Below, one piece after another: positions 1 through 5,051 of a stretch of 5,051 bases of DNA (position 1 is its first letter; the number at the start of each line of letters is the position of its first letter). The notes beneath the pieces are model-generated. The model saw only the letters and a list, made by a program, of their open reading frames with translations. It was not told the origin of the DNA and made no database searches. The stretch is from Wolbachia endosymbiont of Cylisticus convexus (GTDB taxonomy: Bacteria > Pseudomonadota > Alphaproteobacteria > Rickettsiales > Anaplasmataceae): positions 1 through 5,051 of the forward strand of contig NZ_QPIP01000098.1 of NCBI RefSeq assembly GCF_003344345.1, written 5' to 3'. A program made the position numbers and the translations under genes.

Positions 1-127
1 AACTGGAGAAGTTTTATGGTTAAACCTTTAACAGTAGTTTATTCGAAGTGCAAAGAATAGGTTAGGAAATAAAGCAGTGTTAATAAAAAGAGCTGTAAGT
101 ATGACGCAAGAATTTAGATTATTTTAG
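1..127 (+). pseudogene. 3' tail of a broken gene, paralogous to the remnant at 611-681
   Basis: No intact reading frame enters from the left edge. The frame starting at base 2 reads TGEVLWLNL, meets stops at 29-31 and 35-37, then continues FIRSAKNRLGNKAVLIKRA and onward to a stop at 125-127. The same order of motifs (EVLW, then FI..A..R) occurs in the remnant at 611-681. The 14-base string gagaagttttatgg is identical in both places (6-19 and 611-624). I therefore read this as the C-terminal end of a gene whose body lies to the left and which has gained in-frame stops. The family is not recognised. The alternative is ordinary intergenic sequence with a chance match, but the agreement continues beyond the identical string. 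Confidence 0.4.
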
Positions 128-169
128 TTACTTTATTGTATAACTTGCTTTTTTCAAATAGAGGATTAT

Positions 170-415
170 ATGAGTAAAATAACTTTTTTAAAAGGCAAAG
201 AACTACTTAGAGAGGAAATAGAATCTTGTTTTAAGCAGGCAAAAATGGCAGAGGAGCCAGATCTACAGGAGCTTATGTGTATGGAGCAAGCTGAATTGAT
301 ATCAGCAAAGCTTGGATGCCTTGAATATAATACAGAATTAGAGAAACTTAAGTGCCTTATAGAGCCGGAAAATGGATCACCAGTAATTATGCAAGAGGAA
401 GTGCTTATTATCTGA
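170..415 (+). CDS. Small hypothetical protein, 81 aa; probably the surviving 5' end of a longer decayed gene
   Basis: The ATG at 170 is preceded by AGAGG (160-164) at a good distance, so the start is well supported. A possible -10 hexamer TATAAC lies at 139-144, without a convincing -35. The 81 residues are mostly charged and probably helical: Lys- and Glu-rich around residues 8-30, then LQELMCMEQAELISAKLG and TELEKLKCLIEPENG. There is no signal peptide or membrane segment. I do not recognise the family. The stop at 413-415 is followed at once by protein-like sequence in the next frame (from 414) and then in a third frame (from about 475), whose end matches the debris at 1-127. The ORF is therefore best seen as the intact front of a gene of roughly 170 codons cut short by a frameshift. 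It may still make a truncated protein, or be a genuine 81-residue gene. Confidence 0.5.
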   Translation: MSKITFLKGKELLREEIESCFKQAKMAEEPDLQELMCMEQAELISAKLGCLEYNTELEKLKCLIEPENGSPVIMQEEVLII

Positions 416-681
416 TCAAGTTGGTGTAGTGTAGTATGATTTGAGTGATTCCATAAACATTGTTTCAATAGGAAATGATAATTCAAGTTGAAAACAAATT
501 AAGAATTGAAAGAAAAACTAGCCTGGCATTGGCTGAAAAAGAGGTTAGTTTTTCTTGTGTTATGGAGGAAGCTCAAAAGAGAAATACCGATGCTATGGAG
601 TGAGCAATTAGAGAAGTTTTATGGATTAGTGTTGTAACGTTTATAAATAATGCTCACAGAAACTTATACTCAAATATGTAA
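414..681 (+). pseudogene. Frameshifted 3' continuation of the 170-415 gene (decayed)
   Basis: Directly after the stop of the 81-codon ORF, the frame from 414 reads DQVGVV, a stop at 432-434, then YDLSDSINIVSIGNDN. Reading then shifts to the frame of 475-603 (42 codons: IERKTSLALAEKEVS, then EEAQKRNTDAME). After a TGA at 601-603 the same frame continues AIREVLWISVVTFINNAHRN to a TAA at 679-681. The EVLW...FI..A.RN ending parallels the broken tail at 1-127. Stitching these pieces gives one helical, charged protein interrupted by two frameshifts and two in-frame stops. The ATG at 475 lacks a well-placed ribosome binding site, so a separate 42-residue gene is less likely. The join points are inferred and could be off by several codons. 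Bases 682-814 show no further gene. Confidence 0.4.
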
Positions 682-814
682 GGATATTAACATAAAATAG
701 CGAAGATCTTGATACATGTTAACAAATAGTTAAAAGCAGGAAAATCTTTCCAGCAAGGAATGACAAGTTACTTATGAGTTTAGTTCAAAATTTTAGTTAA
801 TAAATTAACTTATA

Positions 815-843
815 TTGACTTATATAAAAATATTAGTTACACT
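815..843 (+). promoter_or_regulatory. Sigma-70-type promoter for the 132-aa orphan gene
   Basis: TTGACT (815-820) and TACACT (838-843) are separated by 17 bases. They match the housekeeping consensus at 5 of 6 and 4 of 6 positions. The predicted transcript would begin near 850, leaving a short leader of about 27 bases before the ATG at 877. The ankyrin promoter at 3800-3829 has the same TTGACT box and a TACA-type -10. Predicted by eye only. Confidence 0.5.
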
Positions 844-876
844 ATTAGTAGTTTATTAATAAAAGAGGCTAACATC

Positions 877-1275
877 ATGACAGATTTTATAGATTTTTTC
901 AATAATGATTCAGAATTTGTTGATGATAACTTTTATTATGAAGTACACAAATATAATAAAGATGGTCAGCATATTAAAGATGATTTTTACTTATACTCGC
1001 TGAGTCTCCACGCGTGTGGAAATGAAGATGAAAATTTATCATTTTTTCATAAAGATCATGAGAGAGAATCTCTTATATGGCTAGACAAAGAGTATTTGCA
1101 AATATCAGAGGGTAGCTGGAGAAGCGGAAGCTATTATAGTGATCTTTTGAGTTCTGACTATGTGGTAAATGATGTAGCTTTGGATAAAAACATAGTAGAA
1201 TTTAATGTAACTCCAACTGTAGAGAGCTACTCACAAGAGGTAAATAAAATTGTAATCTCGAAAATCGGCGCTTGA
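877..1275 (+). CDS. Hypothetical acidic protein, 132 aa
   Basis: This is an intact ORF from ATG 877 to TGA. AGAGG at 864-868 lies 8 bases upstream and a promoter-like pair lies at 815-843, so I consider it a real, expressed gene. The protein is rich in Asp, Glu, Tyr, Phe and Ser, with an acidic aromatic N-terminus (FIDFFNNDSEFVDDNFYYEV). A middle section (HKDHERESLIWLDKEYLQI) is followed by a Ser/Tyr-rich segment (GSWRSGSYYSDLLSSDY). It then ends in probable beta strands (NIVEFNVTP, NKIVISKIG). I see no signal peptide, membrane helix or catalytic motif, so it is probably soluble and cytoplasmic or secreted without a classical signal. The family is unrecognised. It stands alone on the plus strand and faces the 469-residue gene across a 119-base gap. 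Confidence 0.75.
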   Translation: MTDFIDFFNNDSEFVDDNFYYEVHKYNKDGQHIKDDFYLYSLSLHACGNEDENLSFFHKDHERESLIWLDKEYLQISEGSWRSGSYYSDLLSSDYVVNDVALDKNIVEFNVTPTVESYSQEVNKIVISKIGA

Positions 1276-1279
1276 AGAA

Positions 1280-1307
1280 AGGTAATTTATAACCCTTGGC
1301 CTTACCT
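1280..1307. terminator. Weak hairpin in the convergent intergenic gap
   Basis: AGGTAA (1280-1285) can pair with TTACCT (1302-1307) around a 16-base loop, just after the stop of the 132-residue gene. There is no clean T-tract on the plus strand, only an AT-rich stretch. A second small stem (GGAG with CTCC around 1329-1345) lies on the side of the opposing gene. Either might help end transcription between the convergent genes, but the support is thin. Confidence 0.2.
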
Positions 1308-1394
1308 AAAAATCTGTTATTTTAACCTGGAGCACTTATACTCCTCCTATTTCTACTTGACTTGCTATGCTGCACTGAGTGACTTGAATTCATA

Positions 1395-2804
1395 CTAGCA
1401 TCCTGGCGCCCTGACTTTGCTTTTCTTCATAACCTTTTCACAGGAATTTGACGAAGAGTTCACTATATCGCCATACTCTAAATCTTTTACTGCTTCCAAT
1501 GCTGCTTCCAAGACTCCCTCCTCTTTTTTTCTAGATGAGCTAACTCTTTCAGAAGACTGACAAAGCTTTCTAGGTCGTTTAAAATACCCTTGTTCTATAG
1601 CTTGATTAACTGATAAACCTCCTAATAAGCAATTTTGCCCTATTTCTTCGTTACAGCTTTTCAATTTCTCTAACTTTTCTTGATCTCTTACTTCTACCCC
1701 TATGAAATTTTCATCCTCCTCATCAAGATATAATTCAACTTCTAACTCCCCCAAGCTGGTGTAGAAAGTTAACACTATACCGTCACTACCTGCAATGTCA
1801 GTGTAATTTCTGTCTTCCCCTTCAATGTCAATTCTTACTATACTTCCTCCTATTTTCAACGTGCAGACTTTTAATTCTAGAGGTTCTACCTCCAATTCAT
1901 TTGTAATTTTTACAACCTCAACAATACTATCTTGTGGATACTTTATATGAGAATAGATATTATCTATTTTTATTTCTAATTCATCTTGAATTTGTTTGTT
2001 TTTGTTCACAATGCTTTCACGCGCAGCTTCTTCTAGCCGGCTTCTAATTTCTTTACATCCACCAGAAAGATAGTCATCAAACTTTGTTTTATGGTCAAAT
2101 ATAAGTTGCGTAGTTGCTTGTTGCCCCTCGTCTTCTTTGGGGTTCACAACAAATCCCATAGTCACATGTGACATTCTATCGTTGTAGAAAAGACATCGCT
2201 TCACTTTCCCGCCTTTTAATAGTACATCTTCAGCAATATTTTGTATAATGTTTATATTGTATATATCTGTTGCTAGATCTTCACTACAATAAATAAATCT
2301 ACCAGAGGTTACTTCTGTAACATCGTCAAGAACATCTTGTATTTTCTCAAATACTAAGTTCGCTACAGTTGTTCTATTGTCATCACAATATGAGTTTAAT
2401 TTTATTCCCCTTTTAATATACTTACTGACTACACCTTCAATACCTTCTAGAGCACTCTTTGACCAAGCTTTTATAGATTCTTCATACTTTTGTATACTCT
2501 TTTTTATTTTCTCATACTCTTGTTTATTTTTCTCCATTATATCATTCATCTCCTGATGAAATTCGTCGCTTAACAAACTCTCTTCATCAGTCAATGGTAT
2601 TTCTTTTTCTACTAAAGATGAATCTCCTTCTAAAAAAGGAAGAGAGTTATCTAAATCATAGCTTGAGTTCGAATCTTCCTCTGAGTTTAAATTGCTTAGA
2701 TCAATACTTCGCTGTGAATCCCAATACTCTGAAGAATAATCACTTTTTGAGCTAGTTTGTTCTGCGTATGCCACACATTGCTTGTCTTTTATCTCAATAT
2801 TCAT
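1395..2804 (-). CDS. Hypothetical protein, 469 aa, with helical charged segment, beta-rich segment and C-terminal NLS-like basic motif
   Basis: I place the start at the ATG at 2802-2804. It has GAGG (2813-2816) 8 bases upstream, and the best promoter (2830-2857) would start transcription near 2823. The frame stays open to an upstream TTG at 2843 (482 aa), but that TTG has no ribosome binding site and would lie outside this transcript. Residues 15-75 are Ser- and acid-rich and look disordered. Residues 80-118 are charged and helical (EYEKIKKSIQKYEESIKAW), a coiled-coil candidate. Residues 255-290 are again helical. Residues 305-375 alternate like beta strands (LKIGGSIVRIDIEGED, GELEVELYLDEEDE). 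Residues 409-427 carry KRPRK, an 11-residue spacer, then RKK. The C-terminus is basic (MKKSKVRAPGC). There is no signal peptide or membrane helix. The family is not recognised. A secreted host-acting role is conceivable from composition and context but unproven. Confidence 0.8.
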   Translation of the reverse strand: MNIEIKDKQCVAYAEQTSSKSDYSSEYWDSQRSIDLSNLNSEEDSNSSYDLDNSLPFLEGDSSLVEKEIPLTDEESLLSDEFHQEMNDIMEKNKQEYEKIKKSIQKYEESIKAWSKSALEGIEGVVSKYIKRGIKLNSYCDDNRTTVANLVFEKIQDVLDDVTEVTSGRFIYCSEDLATDIYNINIIQNIAEDVLLKGGKVKRCLFYNDRMSHVTMGFVVNPKEDEGQQATTQLIFDHKTKFDDYLSGGCKEIRSRLEEAARESIVNKNKQIQDELEIKIDNIYSHIKYPQDSIVEVVKITNELEVEPLELKVCTLKIGGSIVRIDIEGEDRNYTDIAGSDGIVLTFYTSLGELEVELYLDEEDENFIGVEVRDQEKLEKLKSCNEEIGQNCLLGGLSVNQAIEQGYFKRPRKLCQSSERVSSSRKKEEGVLEAALEAVKDLEYGDIVNSSSNSCEKVMKKSKVRAPGC

Positions 2805-2829
2805 AGTATATACCTCATCTTCGATACTT

Positions 2830-2857
2830 ATTGTAACATGCAAGCGAAAATTAACAA
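2830..2857 (-). promoter_or_regulatory. Promoter for the 469-aa gene
   Basis: Read on the minus strand, TTGTTA (2852-2857) and TACAAT (2830-2835) are 16 bases apart, matching consensus at 4 of 6 and 5 of 6. Initiation near 2823 would give a leader of about 19 bases that contains the GAGG before the ATG at 2804. The -10 box overlaps the codons just after the alternative TTG start, which argues against that start. It also suggests the gene does not depend on read-through from the broken ankyrin gene 85 bases upstream. Confidence 0.45.
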
Positions 2858-2888
2858 GAAAAACATCCTGCCTACCAGCTTAATAGTT

Positions 2889-3765
2889 TCATCTACCCAT
2901 TCCTGGTCCGCATAAGTTCTCCACGTTCACATTATTCATGTTGCCATTAGGTCCTTGCATTGCAGCTTGCTGCAATAAATTGACTACTTCCCTATGTCCA
3001 CAGAACTGAGCCAAATGCAAAGGAGTTTTTCCTTAACATCTGCTCCATGCTTCAATAGTACTTCAGCTACTTCTAAATCACCTTTCCAAGCAGCAAAATG
3101 CAAAGGAGTATTTTCTCCAAGTCCAAGGTTTCTTGCATTAACATCTGCTTCATGCTTTAATAGTAATTTGACTACTTCTAAATTACCTTCCCAAGCAGCA
3201 GCATGCAAAGGAGTATATCCTTGCTCACTTTTTACATTAACATCTGCTCCATGCTTCAATAGTACTTCAGCTACTTCTAAATCACCTTCCAAAGCAGCAA
3301 AATGCAAAGGAGTACATCCTTCAAAGTTTTTTGCATTAACATCTGCTCCTCTCTCTAATAGAACTTTCACCATTTCTGGATAACCATTGCAAGCAGCAAA
3401 ATGCAAAGGAGTTTTTCTTTCAAAGTTTTCTGCATGAACATCTGCTCCATGCTTCAATAGTAATTTGACTACTTCTAAATTACCTTTCCAAGCAGCAAGA
3501 TGCAAAGGAGTTTTCTTTCAAAGTCTTTTGCATGAACATCTGCTCTATGCTTCAATAGTAATTTGACTACTTTTAAACCACCTTCCCAAGCAGCAAAATG
3601 CAAAGGAGTTTTTCTTTCAAAATTTTCTGCATGAACATCTGCTCCATGCTTCAATAGTAATTTGACTACTTCTAAATTACCTTCCCAAGCAGCAGTATGC
3701 AAAGGAGTATTTCCTTGCTCATCTATGGTGGGCTTTACCACTTTATCTTTATTACGTGGAAACAT
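2889..3765 (-). pseudogene. Ankyrin-repeat protein gene, split by two frameshifts
   Basis: ATG 3765 has GAGG (3770-3773) close upstream. The N-terminus (MFPRNKDKVVKPTIDEQG) leads into eight ankyrin repeats of the type TPLH.AAWEGNLEVVKLLLKHGADV, mostly 33 residues, with repeat 6 carrying two extra residues. A short tail (NNVNVENLCGPGMGR) ends at TGA 2889-2891. Ankyrin arrays bind other proteins, and in Wolbachia they are often proposed to contact host proteins. The frame breaks twice. At 3511-3514 a run of four T replaces the five T seen at the same place in two sister repeats. At 3032/3033, comparison with the linker at 3318-3343 shows 16 bases missing. The three parts lie in three different frames. 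As written, translation yields only 96 residues with about two and a half repeats, ending at a stop at 3475-3477. The TTG-initiated 173-codon middle part has no ribosome binding site of its own. Recent decay is most likely; recoding or sequencing error is possible for the first break. Confidence 0.85.
2964..3711 (-). repeat. Tandem ankyrin coding repeats, 99-bp period
   Basis: Eight units begin at the TPLH motif. Most are 99 bases long; one is 105, and one is shortened by the 16-base deletion. Units 1, 3 and 6 are very alike at DNA level: the block atagtaatttgactactt with the following taaattacct recurs around 3166, 3459 and 3657. The copies at 3457 and 3655 lie 198 bases (two units) apart. 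Units 5 and 7 share a different version (agtacttcagctacttct near 3056 and 3260). This alternating pattern suggests duplication of blocks larger than one unit. Confidence 0.85.
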
Positions 3766-3799
3766 ATTACCTCAAACTTAAGTTCTTACAACAGCTTTT

Positions 3800-3829
3800 A
3801 CTGTACGAGAGGTTAATAAATAAAGTCAA
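3800..3829 (-). promoter_or_regulatory. Promoter for the ankyrin gene
   Basis: Read on the minus strand, TTGACT (3824-3829) and TACAGT (3800-3805) are 18 bases apart, matching consensus at 5 of 6 and 4 of 6. Transcription would start near 3793, giving a leader of about 28 bases before ATG 3765. The promoter and ribosome binding site look intact, so the broken gene could still be transcribed. Confidence 0.45.
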
Positions 3830-4019
3830 GACAATAATTCAATAAAAATATACTATAAATTAGTGTCATAAAAGGTTTAATTGTTTACTTTTTCAAAAAA
3901 CACAAAAATAGTGCGCATGTTTGTGAGAGCGCGTTGTATAAAAATAAGGTTATAGAAATAAAAGCACAAAATTATTGTAACAAAGCTAAGCAGATTAGTT
4001 CATACAAAAATTTAGTCTA

Positions 4020-4031
4020 AATTGGCCAATT
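4020..4031. other. 12-bp perfect palindrome (AATTGGCCAATT)
   Basis: A perfect palindrome lies in the gene-free stretch, 24 bases left of the inverted-repeat element. It could be an operator-like site, but no start or promoter lies next to it, and short palindromes arise by chance in AT-rich DNA. The rest of 3830-4055 shows no gene, RNA or clear repeat. Confidence 0.3.
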
Positions 4032-4055
4032 AATCACTTAAAATCCGTATCCGTT

Positions 4056-4225
4056 CAGGCAATGGCGTCAACTTAAGGAAAAATATCAGCGATCGTGTAT
4101 AAAATTTCTCTCTAAAACTTTTACCATTAAATTACCTAAAAACTGCAAGAAATAGCACTTTTGTTTCTATTTTATTTCAACAAAGAAGTTGCTAAGGTAG
4201 GCTCTTAAGTTGACACCATTGCCTG
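4056..4225. mobile_element. 170-bp element with 22-bp terminal inverted repeats (MITE-like or IS remnant)
   Basis: CAGGCAATGGCGTCAACTTAAG (4056-4077) is matched in reverse complement at 4204-4225 with one mismatch in 22. The interior of about 126 bases is AT-rich and has no transposase-length ORF. This structure fits a non-autonomous element mobilised by a transposase elsewhere, or a full insertion sequence reduced by internal deletion. No obvious target-site duplication flanks it, so the boundaries could extend slightly or the insertion may be old. I cannot name the parental family. It interrupts no recognised gene. Confidence 0.6.
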
Positions 4226-4227
4226 CC

Positions 4228-4252
4228 CTGACAGTCCTTCTTCTACTGTCAG
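4228..4252. repeat. Perfect 8-bp hairpin next to the inverted-repeat element
   Basis: CTGACAGT (4228-4235) pairs exactly with ACTGTCAG (4245-4252) around a 9-base loop. It starts two bases beyond the right inverted repeat. No T-tract follows on either strand, so it is not a standard intrinsic terminator. It may belong to the mobile element, or be a secondary 3' structure of the minus-strand gene ending at 4350. Confidence 0.4.
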
Positions 4253-4293
4253 TATACTCAAAAAATCATAAGCATCGGAATAACCTTTTAACA

Positions 4294-4347
4294 AAAAAAT
4301 ACAAAAGGAAGGTAAAAGATAGTCCTCCCTTCTGCTTGGGCTTTTGT
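4294..4347 (-). terminator. Intrinsic terminator of the repeat membrane-protein gene
   Basis: Just past the TGA at 4350-4352, the minus strand reads ACAAAAG (4347-4341), an 8-base bulge, GAAGG (4332-4328), a loop, CCTTC (4313-4309) and CTTTTGT (4308-4302). A run of seven T (4300-4294) follows. The 12 pairs in two blocks plus the T-run fit a rho-independent terminator, despite the one-sided bulge. It would separate this gene from the ankyrin gene downstream. Confidence 0.55.
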
Positions 4348-4349
4348 TA

Positions 4350-5051
4350 TCAAGCTTTTTCAGGTACTTGTTGGTTAAATACTTTTAAGTCAGGTTTATC
4401 TAGCTTATCACTAGGCTTTGATACTGAATATGTAATACCACCAGCAATAACTCCTATTACTAACGCAGCTGCTACAGCTATACCAATTAAAGCCAATATT
4501 GGTAATGCAACACCGTCAATACTGCATCCAATACCTACTGCTAATGCAGCTATAACACCACAAACACTACCAATCATTATTGATTTATTAATGGCTTTTA
4601 CTGTGTCTTTTTTGTGACTATTAGATACGCTCTTTGCAAGTATTTCTAGCCAACTATCAATTTTAGTTTTTTGCTCTTCATCCTGCTCTTGATTTTTTAA
4701 TGTTTCTAAAATCTCCGTAAGTCTTTTACGCTCATGTTCTTTTACACTAGCAAAAACTTCTTTTAATACCTCTTTATCTTTTTCAGCTACACCTAGAATA
4801 TCTTTAATTCTTTCCTCCGAATTATTGAAACTTATAGCAAAGCCAAGCGGTGTTAGAGTACGTTCTTCACCATTTGGGAGCTTAATTATATTTTGAGTAT
4901 TAAGAACTTCTTTTAACATATTATTCTCTTTAGCTACACCTAGAATAGCTTTAACTTTTTCCTCCGAATTAAGACCCATAGCAAAGCCAAGCGGTGTTAG
5001 AGTATGTTCTTCACCATTTGGGAGCTTAATTATATTTTGAGTATTAAGAAC
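4350..5051 (-). CDS. Tandem-repeat (ankyrin-like) membrane protein, C-terminal 233 aa; 5' end beyond the window
   Basis: The reading frame is open to the right edge. The Met at 4979 lies in the middle of a repeat and is not the true start. Visible residues 1-48 and 49-98 are two copies of a unit containing LPNGEE.TLTPLGFA, then SEE..K.ILGVA and VLKE. The TPL.FA...EE..K.IL core resembles an ankyrin repeat enlarged to about 48 residues. A charged helical stretch follows (about 99-150: KEHERKRLTEILETLKNQEQ). Two hydrophobic segments come next, about 158-176 (IMIGSVCGVIAALAVGIGC) and 180-208, rich in Ala, Gly, Ile and Val, separated by a very short turn. The protein ends in a polar tail (SKPSDKLDKPDLKV). 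The likely topology is a membrane hairpin with both ends on the same side. A TM pair plus polar tail resembles C-termini I recall from Wolbachia repeat proteins; exact function is unknown. Confidence 0.85.
   Translation of the reverse strand, partial: VLNTQNIIKLPNGEEHTLTPLGFAMGLNSEEKVKAILGVAKENNMLKEVLNTQNIIKLPNGEERTLTPLGFAISFNNSEERIKDILGVAEKDKEVLKEVFASVKEHERKRLTEILETLKNQEQDEEQKTKIDSWLEILAKSVSNSHKKDTVKAINKSIMIGSVCGVIAALAVGIGCSIDGVALPILALIGIAVAAALVIGVIAGGITYSVSKPSDKLDKPDLKVFNQQVPEKA
4837..5051 (-). repeat. Direct coding repeat, 144-bp period, 70 of 71 bases identical
   Basis: Bases 4837-4907 and 4981-5051 are identical except at 4861 versus 5005 (Arg versus His codon). The spacing of 144 bases equals 48 codons, so the reading frame is kept. 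The remainder of the unit is more diverged toward 4758-4836. The array probably continues to the right of the window, so the true copy number is unseen. Confidence 0.9.

Noticed and set aside
166..486. Minus-strand ORF of 106 codons opposite the 170-415 gene
   Set aside because: It overlaps a plus-strand ORF that has a good ribosome binding site; the minus frame has no such site, and its Ser/His/Ile-rich composition is typical of an antisense shadow.
1008..1021. Small inverted repeat TCCAC-GCGT-GTGGA
   Set aside because: It lies inside the intact 132-residue coding region, the stem is only 5 bp, and no regulatory context is visible.
2994..3383. Plus-strand ORF of 129 codons across the ankyrin array
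   Set aside because: It is the antisense of the ankyrin repeats; its own periodic sequence merely mirrors the coding repeats on the other strand.
2984..3505. A separate 173-residue ankyrin protein starting at 3505
   Set aside because: The apparent start is the TTG (Leu) codon of a TPLH motif in the middle of a repeat, with no ribosome binding site; it is the middle piece of the frameshifted gene.
2889..3765. CRISPR array suggested by regular repeats
   Set aside because: The period is 99 bases, there are no unique spacers, and the repeats translate as clear ankyrin units.
3912..3935. GCGC...GCGC stem as an operator or terminator
   Set aside because: The stem is only 4 bp with a long loop and no T-tract or nearby start codon; it is not distinguishable from chance.
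4210..4617. Plus-strand ORF of 135 codons
   Set aside because: It begins inside the right inverted repeat and runs antisense through the terminator and the membrane segments of the minus-strand gene; the Ala/Ile/Pro-rich composition is a reflection of those helices.
1..5051. Prophage WO module or cytoplasmic-incompatibility genes
   Set aside because: Ankyrin and repeat genes often lie near such modules, but no phage structural gene, integrase or cif-like protein is visible here.

Overview
This AT-rich window most likely comes from a Wolbachia genome (Rickettsiales, Anaplasmataceae), in an accessory region. The reasons are a gene made of near-identical 33-residue ankyrin repeats, a second repeat protein ending in two hydrophobic helices and a short polar tail, AT-biased codon use, much pseudogene debris, and no core metabolic, ribosomal or phage structural genes. 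The assignment is by family resemblance, not by a search.

Layout: (1) 1-681, plus strand, is decaying sequence. The 3' tail of one broken gene (1-127) is followed by an 81-codon ORF with a good ribosome binding site (170-415). Shifted-frame remnants (414-681) follow, and their end resembles the first tail at both DNA and protein level. This looks like two tandem paralogues, both broken. (2) 877-1275, plus strand, is an intact acidic 132-residue orphan with a clear promoter and ribosome binding site. (3) 1395-2804, minus strand, is a 469-residue protein of unknown family. It has an acidic Ser-rich N-terminus, a charged helical segment, a beta-rich segment and a C-terminal bipartite nuclear-localisation-like basic motif. 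Its own promoter lies just upstream. (4) 2889-3765, minus strand, is an eight-repeat ankyrin gene split into three reading frames by a 1-base loss in a homopolymer and an apparent 16-base deletion. (5) 3766-4349 is a gene-free stretch. It holds the ankyrin promoter, a 12-bp palindrome, a 170-bp element bounded by 22-bp inverted repeats (MITE-like), an adjoining perfect 8-bp-stem hairpin, and a terminator for the next gene. (6) 4350 to beyond 5051, minus strand, is the 3' part of a tandem-repeat membrane protein with 48-residue ankyrin-like units.

The three minus-strand loci (repeat membrane protein, ankyrin gene, basic-tailed protein) are of kinds that in Wolbachia are often proposed to act on the host. 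They appear to be separately transcribed: a terminator follows the membrane-protein gene, and promoter-like sequences precede the other two. No complete multi-gene system can be shown here. The most notable features are the frameshifted ankyrin gene, the inverted-repeat element, the paralogous debris and the nuclear-signal-like motif.
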